16,288 bases of DNA from an uncultured Bacilli bacterium (GTDB taxonomy: Bacteria; Bacillota_I; Bacilli_A; RF39; UBA660), in assembly GCA_934141615.1 (NCBI GenBank), contig CAKPCM010000020.1, forward strand, positions 1-16,288. The letters run 5' to 3'. Numbering within the stretch: position 1 is the stretch's first letter; each line of letters begins with the position of its first letter. This document shows, piece by piece, positions 6,173-13,640 of the stretch. The notes beneath the pieces were generated by a model. The model searched no databases. It was not told where the DNA came from and was given only the letters and a program-made list of their open reading frames with translations. Both the position numbers and the translations under genes were made by a program.

Positions 6173-7813
6173 ATGAAAAGAAAAAATATAATTACGTTTC
6201 TATTATCATTTTTAATTACTAGTTTTATGGTTATAGGAACAAGTTTTATAATGACGGGTAATTTTAAGATGATTAAAAAGCATCCTTTAATTACGTTATT
6301 ATCATTTATATTATTAGTTAAAATACTATGGGAAATAATAAAATACTTATTTGATAGATTAGACAATAAAAAAGATGCAGAAAAAAGAAAAAAAACAGGA
6401 AAATTAGGAAAGTTATTTGATAAACATCCATTTATATTTTCTATTTTATTTATAATTCTTTTATGGCTAGTTTACATAATTGCATTTTATCCAGCGATTA
6501 TGTCTCCTGATCCTAGCTTTCAACTTTTACAGTATTTTAATATAAACAACAAATACTCGGACTACGTTGTATTACTAGATAAAAACGTAATTTTAACGAA
6601 TCATCATCCCGTTGTTCATACAATAATCTTAGGTTCACTAGTTAAGCTTGGAATTAAATTATTTTCTTCTGTTAATGTAGGACTATTTATTTACAGCATT
6701 ATTCAGACTATTATTTTAGCAAGTACTTTATCATATACAATTAAATTTATGAAGGATATAAACGTAAGCTTAAAGTATAGAAAAATATGTTTACTTGTCT
6801 ATTCGTTAGTACCAGTATTTCCACTTTATGCAATGAGTCCTGTTAAAGATGTTATATTTGGATGCCTTATTATCATTTATATAATTTCATTTTACAAACT
6901 AATAAACCTAAAAGGAAAACTAAAGATTAAAGATATGGTAATGGAAATACTTTTAATCATACTAATAATATTATTTAGAAATAATGGATTTCATATAGTT
7001 TTACTTTCACTTCCTTTTTTACTTTTCTTAGGAAGACAAAACATATTTAAATACATCATAATCATTTGTATAACAATTACGTTTTATTACTCTTATAATA
7101 ACGTTATATTACCACATTTTAAAATCACAAACGGAAGCATAAGAGAGGTTTTGTCAGTTCCTTTTCAGCAGACTGCAAGATATGTAAAAGAATATAAAAA
7201 AGAAGTAACTAGTGATGATAAAAAAGCAATAGATAAACTCTTAAATTATGATACCATAGCATCTAGGTACAATCCTGCTTTAGCAGATCCTGTTAAAAAT
7301 GAGTTTAATAAGTATTACACTAAAAATGATTTAAAAAATTATTTTAAAGTATGGAAAAATGAACTTTTAAAACACCCTTTAGTATACATAGAAGCTACTA
7401 TAGCAAATACATATGGGTATATCTATCCGGTTGAAACTAATTGGTATGTACATATTAAAGGTAAAAAGATAATTAATAACTACGGTTTTGATTATCACTT
7501 TAATAAAAAATTAAAGCCTTTAAGAATGGTCTTAGGAGGCTTTGCAATAGCATTTCCATATATTCCATTTATTGGATTATTAATTAATATTGGATTTAAC
7601 ACATGGATTCTTCTATTTATGTTATCTTATTTATTTTATAGAAAAAAATATAAAGACATAATACTTCTCATACCATCATTTTTAATACTTTTAGTATGTT
7701 TTGTATCACCTGCTAACACATACTTTAGATACGCACTTCCAAACGTATTTGCCATTCCCGTTATGCTTGCAATGTTTGATAAAATAATAAGTAAAAAAGA
7801 TAAGCAAATCTAA
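6173..7813 (+). CDS. Multipass membrane protein, DUF6020/GT-C-like, putative glycosyltransferase
   Basis: 546 residues with about ten to twelve hydrophobic segments. After two N-terminal segments and a basic loop (60-84), a membrane segment leads into FYPAIMSPDPSFQ (105-117), which resembles the first extracytoplasmic loop of GT-C enzymes and its acidic residue (Asp113). TNHHPVVHT (142-150) and SPVKDVIFG (222-230) are further marks of the DUF6020-like group. A larger outward-facing region (about 318-430) separates the remaining segments. Such proteins are thought to move sugars from lipid-linked donors, but donor and acceptor are unknown here. The ATG has a GTGAGGT site upstream. Its last codons lie inside a terminator stem shared with the convergent gene. 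Confidence 0.72.
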   Translation: MKRKNIITFLLSFLITSFMVIGTSFIMTGNFKMIKKHPLITLLSFILLVKILWEIIKYLFDRLDNKKDAEKRKKTGKLGKLFDKHPFIFSILFIILLWLVYIIAFYPAIMSPDPSFQLLQYFNINNKYSDYVVLLDKNVILTNHHPVVHTIILGSLVKLGIKLFSSVNVGLFIYSIIQTIILASTLSYTIKFMKDINVSLKYRKICLLVYSLVPVFPLYAMSPVKDVIFGCLIIIYIISFYKLINLKGKLKIKDMVMEILLIILIILFRNNGFHIVLLSLPFLLFLGRQNIFKYIIIICITITFYYSYNNVILPHFKITNGSIREVLSVPFQQTARYVKEYKKEVTSDDKKAIDKLLNYDTIASRYNPALADPVKNEFNKYYTKNDLKNYFKVWKNELLKHPLVYIEATIANTYGYIYPVETNWYVHIKGKKIINNYGFDYHFNKKLKPLRMVLGGFAIAFPYIPFIGLLINIGFNTWILLFMLSYLFYRKKYKDIILLIPSFLILLVCFVSPANTYFRYALPNVFAIPVMLAMFDKIISKKDKQI

Positions 7814-7833
7814 TTAATTTGCTTATCCTTTTT
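7793..7833. terminator. Bidirectional terminator shared by two convergent genes
   Basis: GATAAGCAAAT (7799-7809) and ATTTGCTTATC (7817-7827) form a perfect 11-pair stem with a seven-base loop. Six A precede it and CTTTTT follows, so each strand ends in a T run. Both genes' stop codons lie in the loop and overlap. Confidence 0.9.
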
Positions 7834-9387
7834 GTTTACATTTATGTTTAATACCTTACTTGTTATTCCATCACCACAATTAGGATTAAAATGAGAATAA
7901 ACCATATCTACTATAAATAACAATATCAATATTAAACATATCGTACTTTTTAAATTAGGATTTATATTTTTATAAAGGTTATCAATTAGTGGTGCTAAAC
8001 AATAAGTAAACGCACAACCTCCAAGACCAAATATAATAAGACCTTCAAGGCATACTCTTCCATCAATATTAAAGATATAGCCACTATAATCCCACCACTT
8101 CATATGTTTAAATACTTCTAAATACCATCCAGTAAAATATTCAACTATGCCACATAATATAAATGCCGTTATAAATAAAAGCCAAGGATTTTTTCTAAAT
8201 GGTTTAAGTAAAACAAGAATTAATATACCTCCCGTTCCATATATAGGAAGCCAAGGGCCAAACATGGTTCCACGATTTACAAATACTCCGTCACTTACTA
8301 AATGAAGCGTAACTTCCCATATCCATCCTATAAATGAAAATGTAAAAAATAATAATATCAAAGAAGTTATACTATACCGTCTATCATAATCTAAGCCTTT
8401 TAAAACATTTGGTGCTTTAAACCTTTTTTCTATTTTATCTTCTGGGTAACATCCTAAAGTTACTTTTCCGTCTAAAATCTCATCATTTAAAAGTTTTAAT
8501 GCGTCTTTATTTTCTTTTTTGTATATTTTTCTAAGTGTCATATAAAAAGAAGAATATATGCACTCTTTATACACATCAAAGTATAATACATCACTTAATC
8601 CAACAGTTATAAAGCCTAATAAATACCAAGGAATTAAGGTAAGTTCAAGTAAAAATAACTTAAACTTATATCCGTTCATCATGTCTTTAGATAACCTTAT
8701 CGCATCTTTTGCTTTTATATCCGGATTTTCTGCTAAAATATACGGAACTAAAAAGTATGAATAGCGTTTAATGATTCCACCTATAATAGTTAAATTCCAT
8801 AAAAGTTGATATATGTTTTTCAAAAGTAGTGCAAAAGATAAATGAATCTGCCTTTTTACTCTGTATGCAAAAAACAACTTTTCTATCTTTGTATCTTCAA
8901 ATTTATTTTTTTCTAAAAAGTACCTTGCCTTACCTATTTTGACAGGATACTTAATTAAAATAATGTATAAGAAATATATTACCGAAAGTAATGCCAAAAT
9001 AGATATTAATTTATAATTTTTCTTAAAAACAACTTTGTTTATAGAATTTAAAAATCCTAGAAAAAATGATTTAGATTTAGTTAATTCGTTAACTAACACA
9101 GAAGACAAACCTCTAGCGTTTCCCTTAACTTCCTCTTTAGCGTATCTTGCGTCTTTCTTACTATTTTTTGCTATATCATCTAATAAATCAGCGTTAGACT
9201 TACTGTTTTTATTTATCTTTTCAACTTCCTTAACAACCCTATTATTTGCAGTACTTCTAGCAGACTGCGTTACATAAGAATATCCACCATTTATTATAAG
9301 AAGTGAAATAAAAGTTATGACAATGTTTCTAAAGAAATGTTTTTTTAACACTCTTTTAGCATTCTGTTTTATTTTCTTAAACTGCAT
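7810..9387 (-). CDS. DUF975-CmpB membrane fusion protein (putative ABC-transporter-type permease)
   Basis: 525 residues. The N-terminal part (about 1-290) fits DUF975 membrane proteins, with segments near 20-38, 125-145, 185-205 and 245-265 and a basic, possibly coiled-coil stretch between the first two (45-105). The C-terminal part (about 340-500) fits the CmpB/putative ABC transporter permease family: SFIGWIWEVTLHLV (351-364), NRGTMFGPWLPIYGTGG (371-387), GIVEYFTGWYLE (413-424) and WWDYSGYIFNIDGRVCLEGL (431-450). The two families usually occur as separate proteins as far as I recall, so this looks like a fusion. No ATP-binding partner is nearby and the transported substrate is unknown. It starts 23 bases after the kinase gene, with AAAGGAG at a good distance, so the two form an operon. 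Its tail overlaps the convergent gene by four bases. Confidence 0.82.
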   Translation of the reverse strand: MQFKKIKQNAKRVLKKHFFRNIVITFISLLIINGGYSYVTQSARSTANNRVVKEVEKINKNSKSNADLLDDIAKNSKKDARYAKEEVKGNARGLSSVLVNELTKSKSFFLGFLNSINKVVFKKNYKLISILALLSVIYFLYIILIKYPVKIGKARYFLEKNKFEDTKIEKLFFAYRVKRQIHLSFALLLKNIYQLLWNLTIIGGIIKRYSYFLVPYILAENPDIKAKDAIRLSKDMMNGYKFKLFLLELTLIPWYLLGFITVGLSDVLYFDVYKECIYSSFYMTLRKIYKKENKDALKLLNDEILDGKVTLGCYPEDKIEKRFKAPNVLKGLDYDRRYSITSLILLFFTFSFIGWIWEVTLHLVSDGVFVNRGTMFGPWLPIYGTGGILILVLLKPFRKNPWLLFITAFILCGIVEYFTGWYLEVFKHMKWWDYSGYIFNIDGRVCLEGLIIFGLGGCAFTYCLAPLIDNLYKNINPNLKSTICLILILLFIVDMVYSHFNPNCGDGITSKVLNINVNKKDKQIN

Positions 9388-9410
9388 TTTAAATACTCCT
9401 TTATTACTAA

Positions 9411-10955
9411 TTAATATCCTCTATGAATATGATCTATTAACATTTTAATAAATAACCAAACTGAAAGTATTATTATAAATACTATTAAAACCATTCTAAT
9501 GGTTTCGTTTTTTTCATTTGAAAGTGCTAAAATTAAACTTGCATCTATTATTCCTATTATAAGTTCATGAAGCATTTTTTCTATTTTATCTACTTGCTTT
9601 GTAGAACCTGACATTTCAAATTTAATTTTATTATCTCCGTTATTTAAGGTTTTGAAAAACGTTAATACCTCGTTTGGTACCGAAACTAAACTTTTGGTAT
9701 TTTTAACGATTTCTTTACCTGCTTTAACTATTTTTTCACCATCTATTAAAGAGGATTTTTTATTTACTATATGATTTGTTAAAACACTTAATAAACTAAG
9801 GTTATTATTTAGATTTTTTAATGATGATTCCATAACTAAAATGCCTCTAATTAGCATCGTAATATCTTTATCTAATACAAGGTTATTTTCCCTTAACATT
9901 TTAAACATATTAGAAGAAAATTTAGCAATGTCTATATCCTTTAAGTCTTGACTTGCTACTTCACTTAGTATCATAGATACATCACCTTTTAATTTAGACA
10001 TATCACACTCACCTGTTTTAGTGCACATTAAAACAAGAATTTTAGATAATTCATAATAATCTTCTTCTATTATTTTTTCTATTGCATCATTTAATAGTTT
10101 CTTATTTTTTTCTTTTAAAGTTCCCATCATCCCAAGATCAATAAAAACTATTTTATTATCTCTTACCATAATGTTATCAGGATGTGGATCAGCGTGAAAG
10201 AATCCATCATCTAACGCCTGTTTAATATAATTGTCACTTAAAATATAACTTAAGTTTTCTAAGTTACACCCTTCTTTAATTAGCGCATCTTTTTTATCTA
10301 AAGAAACACCTTTTACATATTCCATAACAAGCACCTTGTTTGTTGAAATATTACTATATACTTTAGGAGATGTTACGTAACCATTATCATTTAATTTTTT
10401 AAATTTTATTAAGTGGTCTTTTTCTATATTGAAATTACTTTCTTCATATGCAGACGAAAGCATCTCATCAAGTGCTTTATTAAGGTCAATGATCTTTATT
10501 ATTTTATTTAAATGTAATACCTTTATTGCTTTTTTCATTAATGATACATCGTTTTGCATCTTTTCATAAACATTTTTTTTGCAAACCTTTATTGCAACTG
10601 TATCCCCGTTTATTAAAGTACCCTTATAAACTTCCGATATAGATGCCGCTCCAATACATTCATCTACACTTTTAAATACCTTTTTATAATCATCATATTC
10701 TTCTTTTAGTATTTTCTCTAGTTCATCCCTTGGCATAACACTTGTGTTATTTCTAAGGTTTGATAACGCAGCACAATATTCTTTAGGTATCAAATCTATT
10801 CTAGTTGATAGTATTTGTCCTATCTTTATAAATGTAGGACCTAATTCAGTTAATATGTTGCATACTTTTGATGGAGAAATGCCACTTTTCAAATCATTTT
10901 TAAGTATTACTTTAGTTATTTCTTCAAGCCTTTTAACATCATTACTCTTCCTCAT
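9411..10955 (-). CDS. ABC1/UbiB/AarF-family atypical kinase-like protein
   Basis: 514 residues with the family marks in order: the KxGQ motif as KIGQ (44-47) within GPTFIKIGQILSTR, the alanine-rich loop AASISEVYKG (103-112) that replaces the usual glycine-rich loop, the ATP-site lysine in VAIKV (Lys123), HADPHPDN (254-261) and the metal-binding DLG (273-275). The C-terminus has hydrophobic segments (about 463-475 and 484-503) that anchor it in the membrane. In bacteria and mitochondria such proteins support quinone synthesis as ATPases or lipid-handling kinases. No ubi or men gene is in the window, so the substrate is open. ATG is preceded by AGAGGGAT. It shares an operon with the DUF975-CmpB fusion. 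Confidence 0.92.
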   Translation of the reverse strand: MRKSNDVKRLEEITKVILKNDLKSGISPSKVCNILTELGPTFIKIGQILSTRIDLIPKEYCAALSNLRNNTSVMPRDELEKILKEEYDDYKKVFKSVDECIGAASISEVYKGTLINGDTVAIKVCKKNVYEKMQNDVSLMKKAIKVLHLNKIIKIIDLNKALDEMLSSAYEESNFNIEKDHLIKFKKLNDNGYVTSPKVYSNISTNKVLVMEYVKGVSLDKKDALIKEGCNLENLSYILSDNYIKQALDDGFFHADPHPDNIMVRDNKIVFIDLGMMGTLKEKNKKLLNDAIEKIIEEDYYELSKILVLMCTKTGECDMSKLKGDVSMILSEVASQDLKDIDIAKFSSNMFKMLRENNLVLDKDITMLIRGILVMESSLKNLNNNLSLLSVLTNHIVNKKSSLIDGEKIVKAGKEIVKNTKSLVSVPNEVLTFFKTLNNGDNKIKFEMSGSTKQVDKIEKMLHELIIGIIDASLILALSNEKNETIRMVLIVFIIILSVWLFIKMLIDHIHRGY

Positions 10956-10980
10956 AATAATCCCTCTTATTCTAATAGCA

Positions 10981-10989
10981 ATTATAACA
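10981..10989 (-). promoter_or_regulatory. Extended -10 promoter of the UbiB-like operon
   Basis: TGTTATAAT on the minus strand, about 26 bases before the ATG. It lies just past the repeat-protein gene's terminator. A near-identical copy of this promoter segment occurs at 12048-12098. Confidence 0.65.
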
Positions 10990-10999
10990 TTTATAAAAC

Positions 11000-11037
11000 A
11001 AAAAGAAAAGAAAGCATTTAATAATTCTTGCTTTCTT
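11000..11037 (-). terminator. Intrinsic terminator of the shorter repeat-protein gene
   Basis: AAGAAAGCA and TGCTTTCTT form a perfect nine-pair stem (11008-11016 with 11029-11037) around a 12-base loop. On the minus strand it is followed by TTCTTTTTG. The stop codon lies in the stem. Confidence 0.7.
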
Positions 11038-11662
11038 AAAACCTCTTTTGCATAGATTTGTTTTCTTCATTATTTTTTTCCATCATTTCATCTAAAACAT
11101 CATCCATAAAATTATAATAAAATATCAAAGCATTTCTGCTTAAAAATTTATATTCATCTTCAAATTTTTTTCTAAGAACATCATTAAACCAATAATTATC
11201 CATTAGTTTTTTGCTTTCTATTATCACCTTTCCATGAGCTTTTACATCTGCTCCTTCTATATAATCCGCAAACATATAATTCCAAAATGAATTTTTACTT
11301 TCTATTACCACTTTTTCGAGAACCTTTACATCTGCTCCTTCTACATCTTCCGCAAATTTAAAATTCCATTCTGGGTCTTTACTTTCTATTACCACTTTTT
11401 CATGAGCTTTTACATCTGCTCCTTTTACATCTACAAAGCAAAAATTCCATTCTGGGTCTTTACTTTCTAACACCGCTTTTTCGAGAGCTTTTACATCTGC
11501 TCCTTTTACAGTTTCAGCAAAAAAAGATGATAACTTAACATTTTTAAGTGAAAGTATCTTTTCTTCATATCTTTTAATTATTTCATTTTCTGAAACACCA
11601 AGTTCGTTCAATTCTATTAAATATTTTATTATTTTTTCTATTTGTTTTACTTCTTCACTCAT
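11036..11662 (-). CDS. Cytoplasmic protein with 28-residue tandem repeats (short paralog)
   Basis: 208 residues from the ATG at 11662, chosen because AAAGGAAG lies seven bases upstream; an in-frame TTG seven codons earlier sits before that site. A helical N-terminus (1-40, ending EIIKRYEEKILSLKN) leads into about four repeats (41-154) of a 28-residue unit with consensus W-N-x-x-F-A-x-x-V-K-G-A-D-V-K-A-x-E-K-V-V-I-E-S-K-D-P-E. The second unit lacks one residue. Each unit looks like a pair of short helices, so an alpha-solenoid is likely. A conserved C-terminal cap (RNALIFYYNFMDDVL) follows. No signal peptide or membrane segment is seen. It is a paralog of the 12117-13100 gene. Function is unknown; solenoids usually bind proteins. 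Confidence 0.85.
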   Translation of the reverse strand: MSEEVKQIEKIIKYLIELNELGVSENEIIKRYEEKILSLKNVKLSSFFAETVKGADVKALEKAVLESKDPEWNFCFVDVKGADVKAHEKVVIESKDPEWNFKFAEDVEGADVKVLEKVVIESKNSFWNYMFADYIEGADVKAHGKVIIESKKLMDNYWFNDVLRKKFEDEYKFLSRNALIFYYNFMDDVLDEMMEKNNEENKSMQKRF

Positions 11663-11692
11663 ATTTACACTTCCTTTCTTCAATTGACATCT

Positions 11693-11720
11693 ATTATATA
11701 TAAGCCTTTTTACTTTTCAA
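11693..11720 (-). promoter_or_regulatory. Vegetative-type promoter of the short repeat-protein gene
   Basis: TTGAAA (11720-11715), 16 bases, TATAAT (11698-11693) on the minus strand. The -35 box overlaps the last codons of the upstream DUF488 remnant. The same arrangement precedes the longer paralog. Confidence 0.7.
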
Positions 11721-11934
11721 TCATTTTCTTATTCAAATCTTCATTTATCACTCTGTCTAGGTATTCATCTACATAATTAGGTCTCTGCTTTTCTACAATT
11801 TTATTATCTACAAATTCACATTCTACTACCTTAACACCTAATTTTTTTTCTAACCACGCTGTAACTACATGTCCGTGACAAAATTTATAAAATCGTTCAT
11901 AACATAATAAATTTATGCTAAAAAAAGATAGCAT
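11710..11934 (-). pseudogene. C-terminal remnant of a DUF488-family gene
   Basis: A 74-codon frame whose product contains INLLCYERFYKFCHGHVVTAWL. This resembles the C-terminal LCYE...CHR..V..WL signature of DUF488 proteins, which are normally about 120-180 residues. The N-terminal half is missing. The apparent ATG lies only one base after AAGGAG, and that segment belongs to the adjoining papain-fold-like fragment, so the start is probably accidental. A stop codon immediately precedes it in frame. The DUF488 role is not well established. I treat it as a broken gene, although translation of a short peptide cannot be excluded. Confidence 0.6.
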
Positions 11935-12050
11935 TCTCCTTTAAATAAGTATCAAAACTTTCATGTCATAATAATCATCTTTTTCAAGTTTTATGGATAA
12001 TTTTATTAAATCTTTTTTTATAGCATTACACTTTTTTGTAATAATAGCTC
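11932..12050 (-). pseudogene. Frameshifted fragment of the papain-fold-like gene
   Basis: About 120 bases align base by base with the interior of the intact gene at 13234-13605 (its region near 13425-13555), including an identical 20-base run. The encoded stretch IKKDLIKLSIKLEKDDYYD matches NDLIKLSIKLKKDDYRD of the intact copy. One T is lost from a T run near 11952, which shifts the frame, and a stop follows soon after. Neither the N-terminus with its Cys nor the C-terminus with its His is present. The fragment abuts a copied promoter on one side and the DUF488 remnant on the other. Confidence 0.75.
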
Positions 12051-12098
12051 TTATTTTAACAATAATTATAACATTTATAAAACAAAAAAGAAAAGAAA
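12048..12098. repeat. Duplicate of the UbiB-operon promoter segment
   Basis: About 50 bases nearly identical to 10964-11013, including the TGTTATAAT extended -10 (here 12065-12073, minus strand) and the flanking T-rich tract. At the original site it drives the UbiB-like gene; here it points into the frameshifted gene fragment. It marks one end of a tandem duplication. Confidence 0.75.
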
Positions 12099-12116
12099 AG
12101 AAATCAATCCACCTTT

Positions 12117-13100
12117 TTAAAGACTCTTCTCCATGGATTTGTTTTCTGTATTATTTTCTTCAATCATTTTATTTAAAGCATCATCTATAAAATTATAATA
12201 AAATATCAAACTATTTCTGCCTAAAATTTTATATTCATACTTAAAGTATTCTTTAAACTGATTAATCCAATTTGAATTTTCGTTTTCTATTATCACCTTT
12301 CCATGAGCTTTTACATCTGCTCCTTTTACATATCTCGCAAAGTAAAAATTCCATTCTGGATCTTCACTTTCTATTACCACTTTTTCATGGGCCTTTACTT
12401 CTGATCCTTTTACATCTCTCGCAAAGTAAAAATTCCATTTTGGATCTTCACTTTCTATTACCACTTTTTCGAGAGCTTTTACATCTGCTCCTTTTACATC
12501 TCTCGCAAAGTAAAAATTCCATTCTGGATCTTCACTTTCTATTACCACTTTTTCATGGGCCTTTACTTCTGCTTCTTTTATATTACCTGCAAACTTATTC
12601 GTAAATTTACACGCAAACATACAATTCCATTTTGGATCTTCACTTTCTATTACCACTTTTTCATGAGCTTTTACATCTGATCCTTCTACAGCATTTGCAA
12701 ACATATAATTCCATTTTGGATCTTTACTCTTTATTACTGTCTTTCCATGAGCTTTTACATCTGCTCCTTTTACATCTCTCGCAAAGTAAAAATTCCATTC
12801 TGGATCTTTACCCTTTATTATTATCTTTCCATGAGCTTTTGCATTTGCACCTTTTACATCTCTCGCAAATTTATAATTCAATTCTGGGTCTTTACTCTTT
12901 ATTACTGTCTTTCCATGGGCTTTTGCATTTGCTCTATCTATATTTTTAGCAAAAGTATATGACAACTTTGCATTCTTAAGTGCAAGTATCTTTTTTTCAT
13001 ATCTTTTAATTATTTCCTTTTCTGAAGCATCATATACTTTTAGAATTTTTAAGGTATCCTCAATATCGCTTACTTTAAATTTTTGTTCTACTTTACTCAT
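12117..13100 (-). CDS. Cytoplasmic protein with 28-residue tandem repeats (long paralog)
   Basis: 327 residues from the ATG at 13100 (AAAGGAAAG seven bases upstream; a TTG seven codons earlier lies before this site). A helical N-terminus ends EIIKRYEKKILALKN. Eight repeats follow (about 44-277) of the unit W-N-F-Y-F-A-R-D-V-K-G-A-D-V-K-A-H-E-K-V-V-I-E-S-E-D-P-E, then the cap RNSLIFYYNFIDDAL. The fifth unit carries an eight-residue insertion (CKFTNKFA). Variation between units is greatest at the third and fourth positions after the Trp and around the Arg-Asp pair. The pattern suggests a helical solenoid. There is no signal peptide. N- and C-terminal ends match the short paralog closely, so the two differ mainly in repeat number. 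Function unknown. Confidence 0.87.
   Translation of the reverse strand: MSKVEQKFKVSDIEDTLKILKVYDASEKEIIKRYEKKILALKNAKLSYTFAKNIDRANAKAHGKTVIKSKDPELNYKFARDVKGANAKAHGKIIIKGKDPEWNFYFARDVKGADVKAHGKTVIKSKDPKWNYMFANAVEGSDVKAHEKVVIESEDPKWNCMFACKFTNKFAGNIKEAEVKAHEKVVIESEDPEWNFYFARDVKGADVKALEKVVIESEDPKWNFYFARDVKGSEVKAHEKVVIESEDPEWNFYFARYVKGADVKAHGKVIIENENSNWINQFKEYFKYEYKILGRNSLIFYYNFIDDALNKMIEENNTENKSMEKSL
12270..12971 (-). repeat. 84-base tandem repeats within the long solenoid gene
   Basis: Eight in-frame units of 84 bases encode the 28-residue repeats. Units near 12310-12560 are almost identical at the DNA level, including synonymous positions, which suggests recent expansion or gene conversion. 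The outer units are more diverged. One unit is lengthened by 24 bases. Confidence 0.85.
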
Positions 13101-13130
13101 ATTTACACTTTCCTTTTTCAATTAACGTTT

Positions 13131-13159
13131 ATTATATATTAAATCTTTTTACTTTTCAA
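13131..13159 (-). promoter_or_regulatory. Vegetative-type promoter of the long repeat-protein gene
   Basis: TTGAAA (13159-13154), 17 bases, TATAAT (13136-13131) on the minus strand. The sequence around the -35, ATGATTGAAAAGTAA, is also the 3' end of the DUF488 remnant at the other copy, so a tail of that gene survives here. Confidence 0.7.
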
Positions 13160-13233
13160 TCATTTTTTAATTTTTCATACAAAATCATACATAACGTATT
13201 CTTAAAAACTTTCCAATAACATTTATTTACTAA

Positions 13234-13605
13234 TTATTTTTCTAATTTATATAAAGTTATTGTTTTTAAATTAAATGAATCTTTTTTATTATCATATAAA
13301 GTATTTTCAATAATGCATGTCATATGGTAAAAATCATCTTGATAGCAAAATACTATATAAGTACCATTATCAAGGTTCAAATTCTTAACTAATTCATCTT
13401 TTTTTACGCTAATCTTTTTAAAACCATTTTCCTTTAAATACACATCAAAAACTTCTATGTCACGATAATCATCTTTTTTAAGTTTTATGGATAATTTTAT
13501 TAAATCGTTTTTTGCATCACTATAATTAATATTTAAAGCTTTACTAATTGCTCTAGGAATGCAGCCTCCTCTTTCCAAACTTGGATTATAGTACTCATAT
13601 TTCAT
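13234..13605 (-). CDS. Small papain-fold-like (C39-like) protein
   Basis: 123 residues. The N-terminal GGCIPRAISKALNINYSDAKNDL (Cys15) recalls the cysteine-bearing first helix of papain-fold peptidases and related phage and plasmid proteins. GTYIVFCYQDDFYHMTCIIENTLYDN supplies a candidate catalytic His94 and a following Asp105/Asn106. It could be a cysteine protease or amidase, but it may equally be an inactive relative, and no substrate is evident. No signal peptide is seen, so it should act in the cytoplasm. ATG is preceded by AAGGTGAT. It lies upstream of the long repeat gene with about 130 bases between, and a broken copy of it lies upstream of the short repeat gene, so the two gene types were duplicated together. 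Confidence 0.6.
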   Translation of the reverse strand: MKYEYYNPSLERGGCIPRAISKALNINYSDAKNDLIKLSIKLKKDDYRDIEVFDVYLKENGFKKISVKKDELVKNLNLDNGTYIVFCYQDDFYHMTCIIENTLYDNKKDSFNLKTITLYKLEK

Positions 13606-13640
13606 ATATTAATCACCTTGTTTCATAATTATTTTATCAT

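Noticed and set aside
11663..11683. TTG starts seven codons upstream in both repeat-protein genes
   Set aside because: They lie upstream of or within the ribosome binding site; the ATG codons at 11662 and 13100 are correctly spaced.
12272..12949. Plus-strand Leu/His-rich frames across the repeat gene
   Set aside because: Because the 84-base unit is a multiple of three, the antisense stays open by construction; ribosome binding sites, promoter and protein pattern all support the minus strand.
12270..12971. Regular 84-base repeats as a possible CRISPR array
   Set aside because: The units are contiguous, in frame and coding, with no unique spacers.
10964..13605. Insertion sequence or integron as cause of the duplicated region
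   Set aside because: No transposase, integrase or terminal inverted repeats are visible; short shared bases at the joint fit simple recombination.
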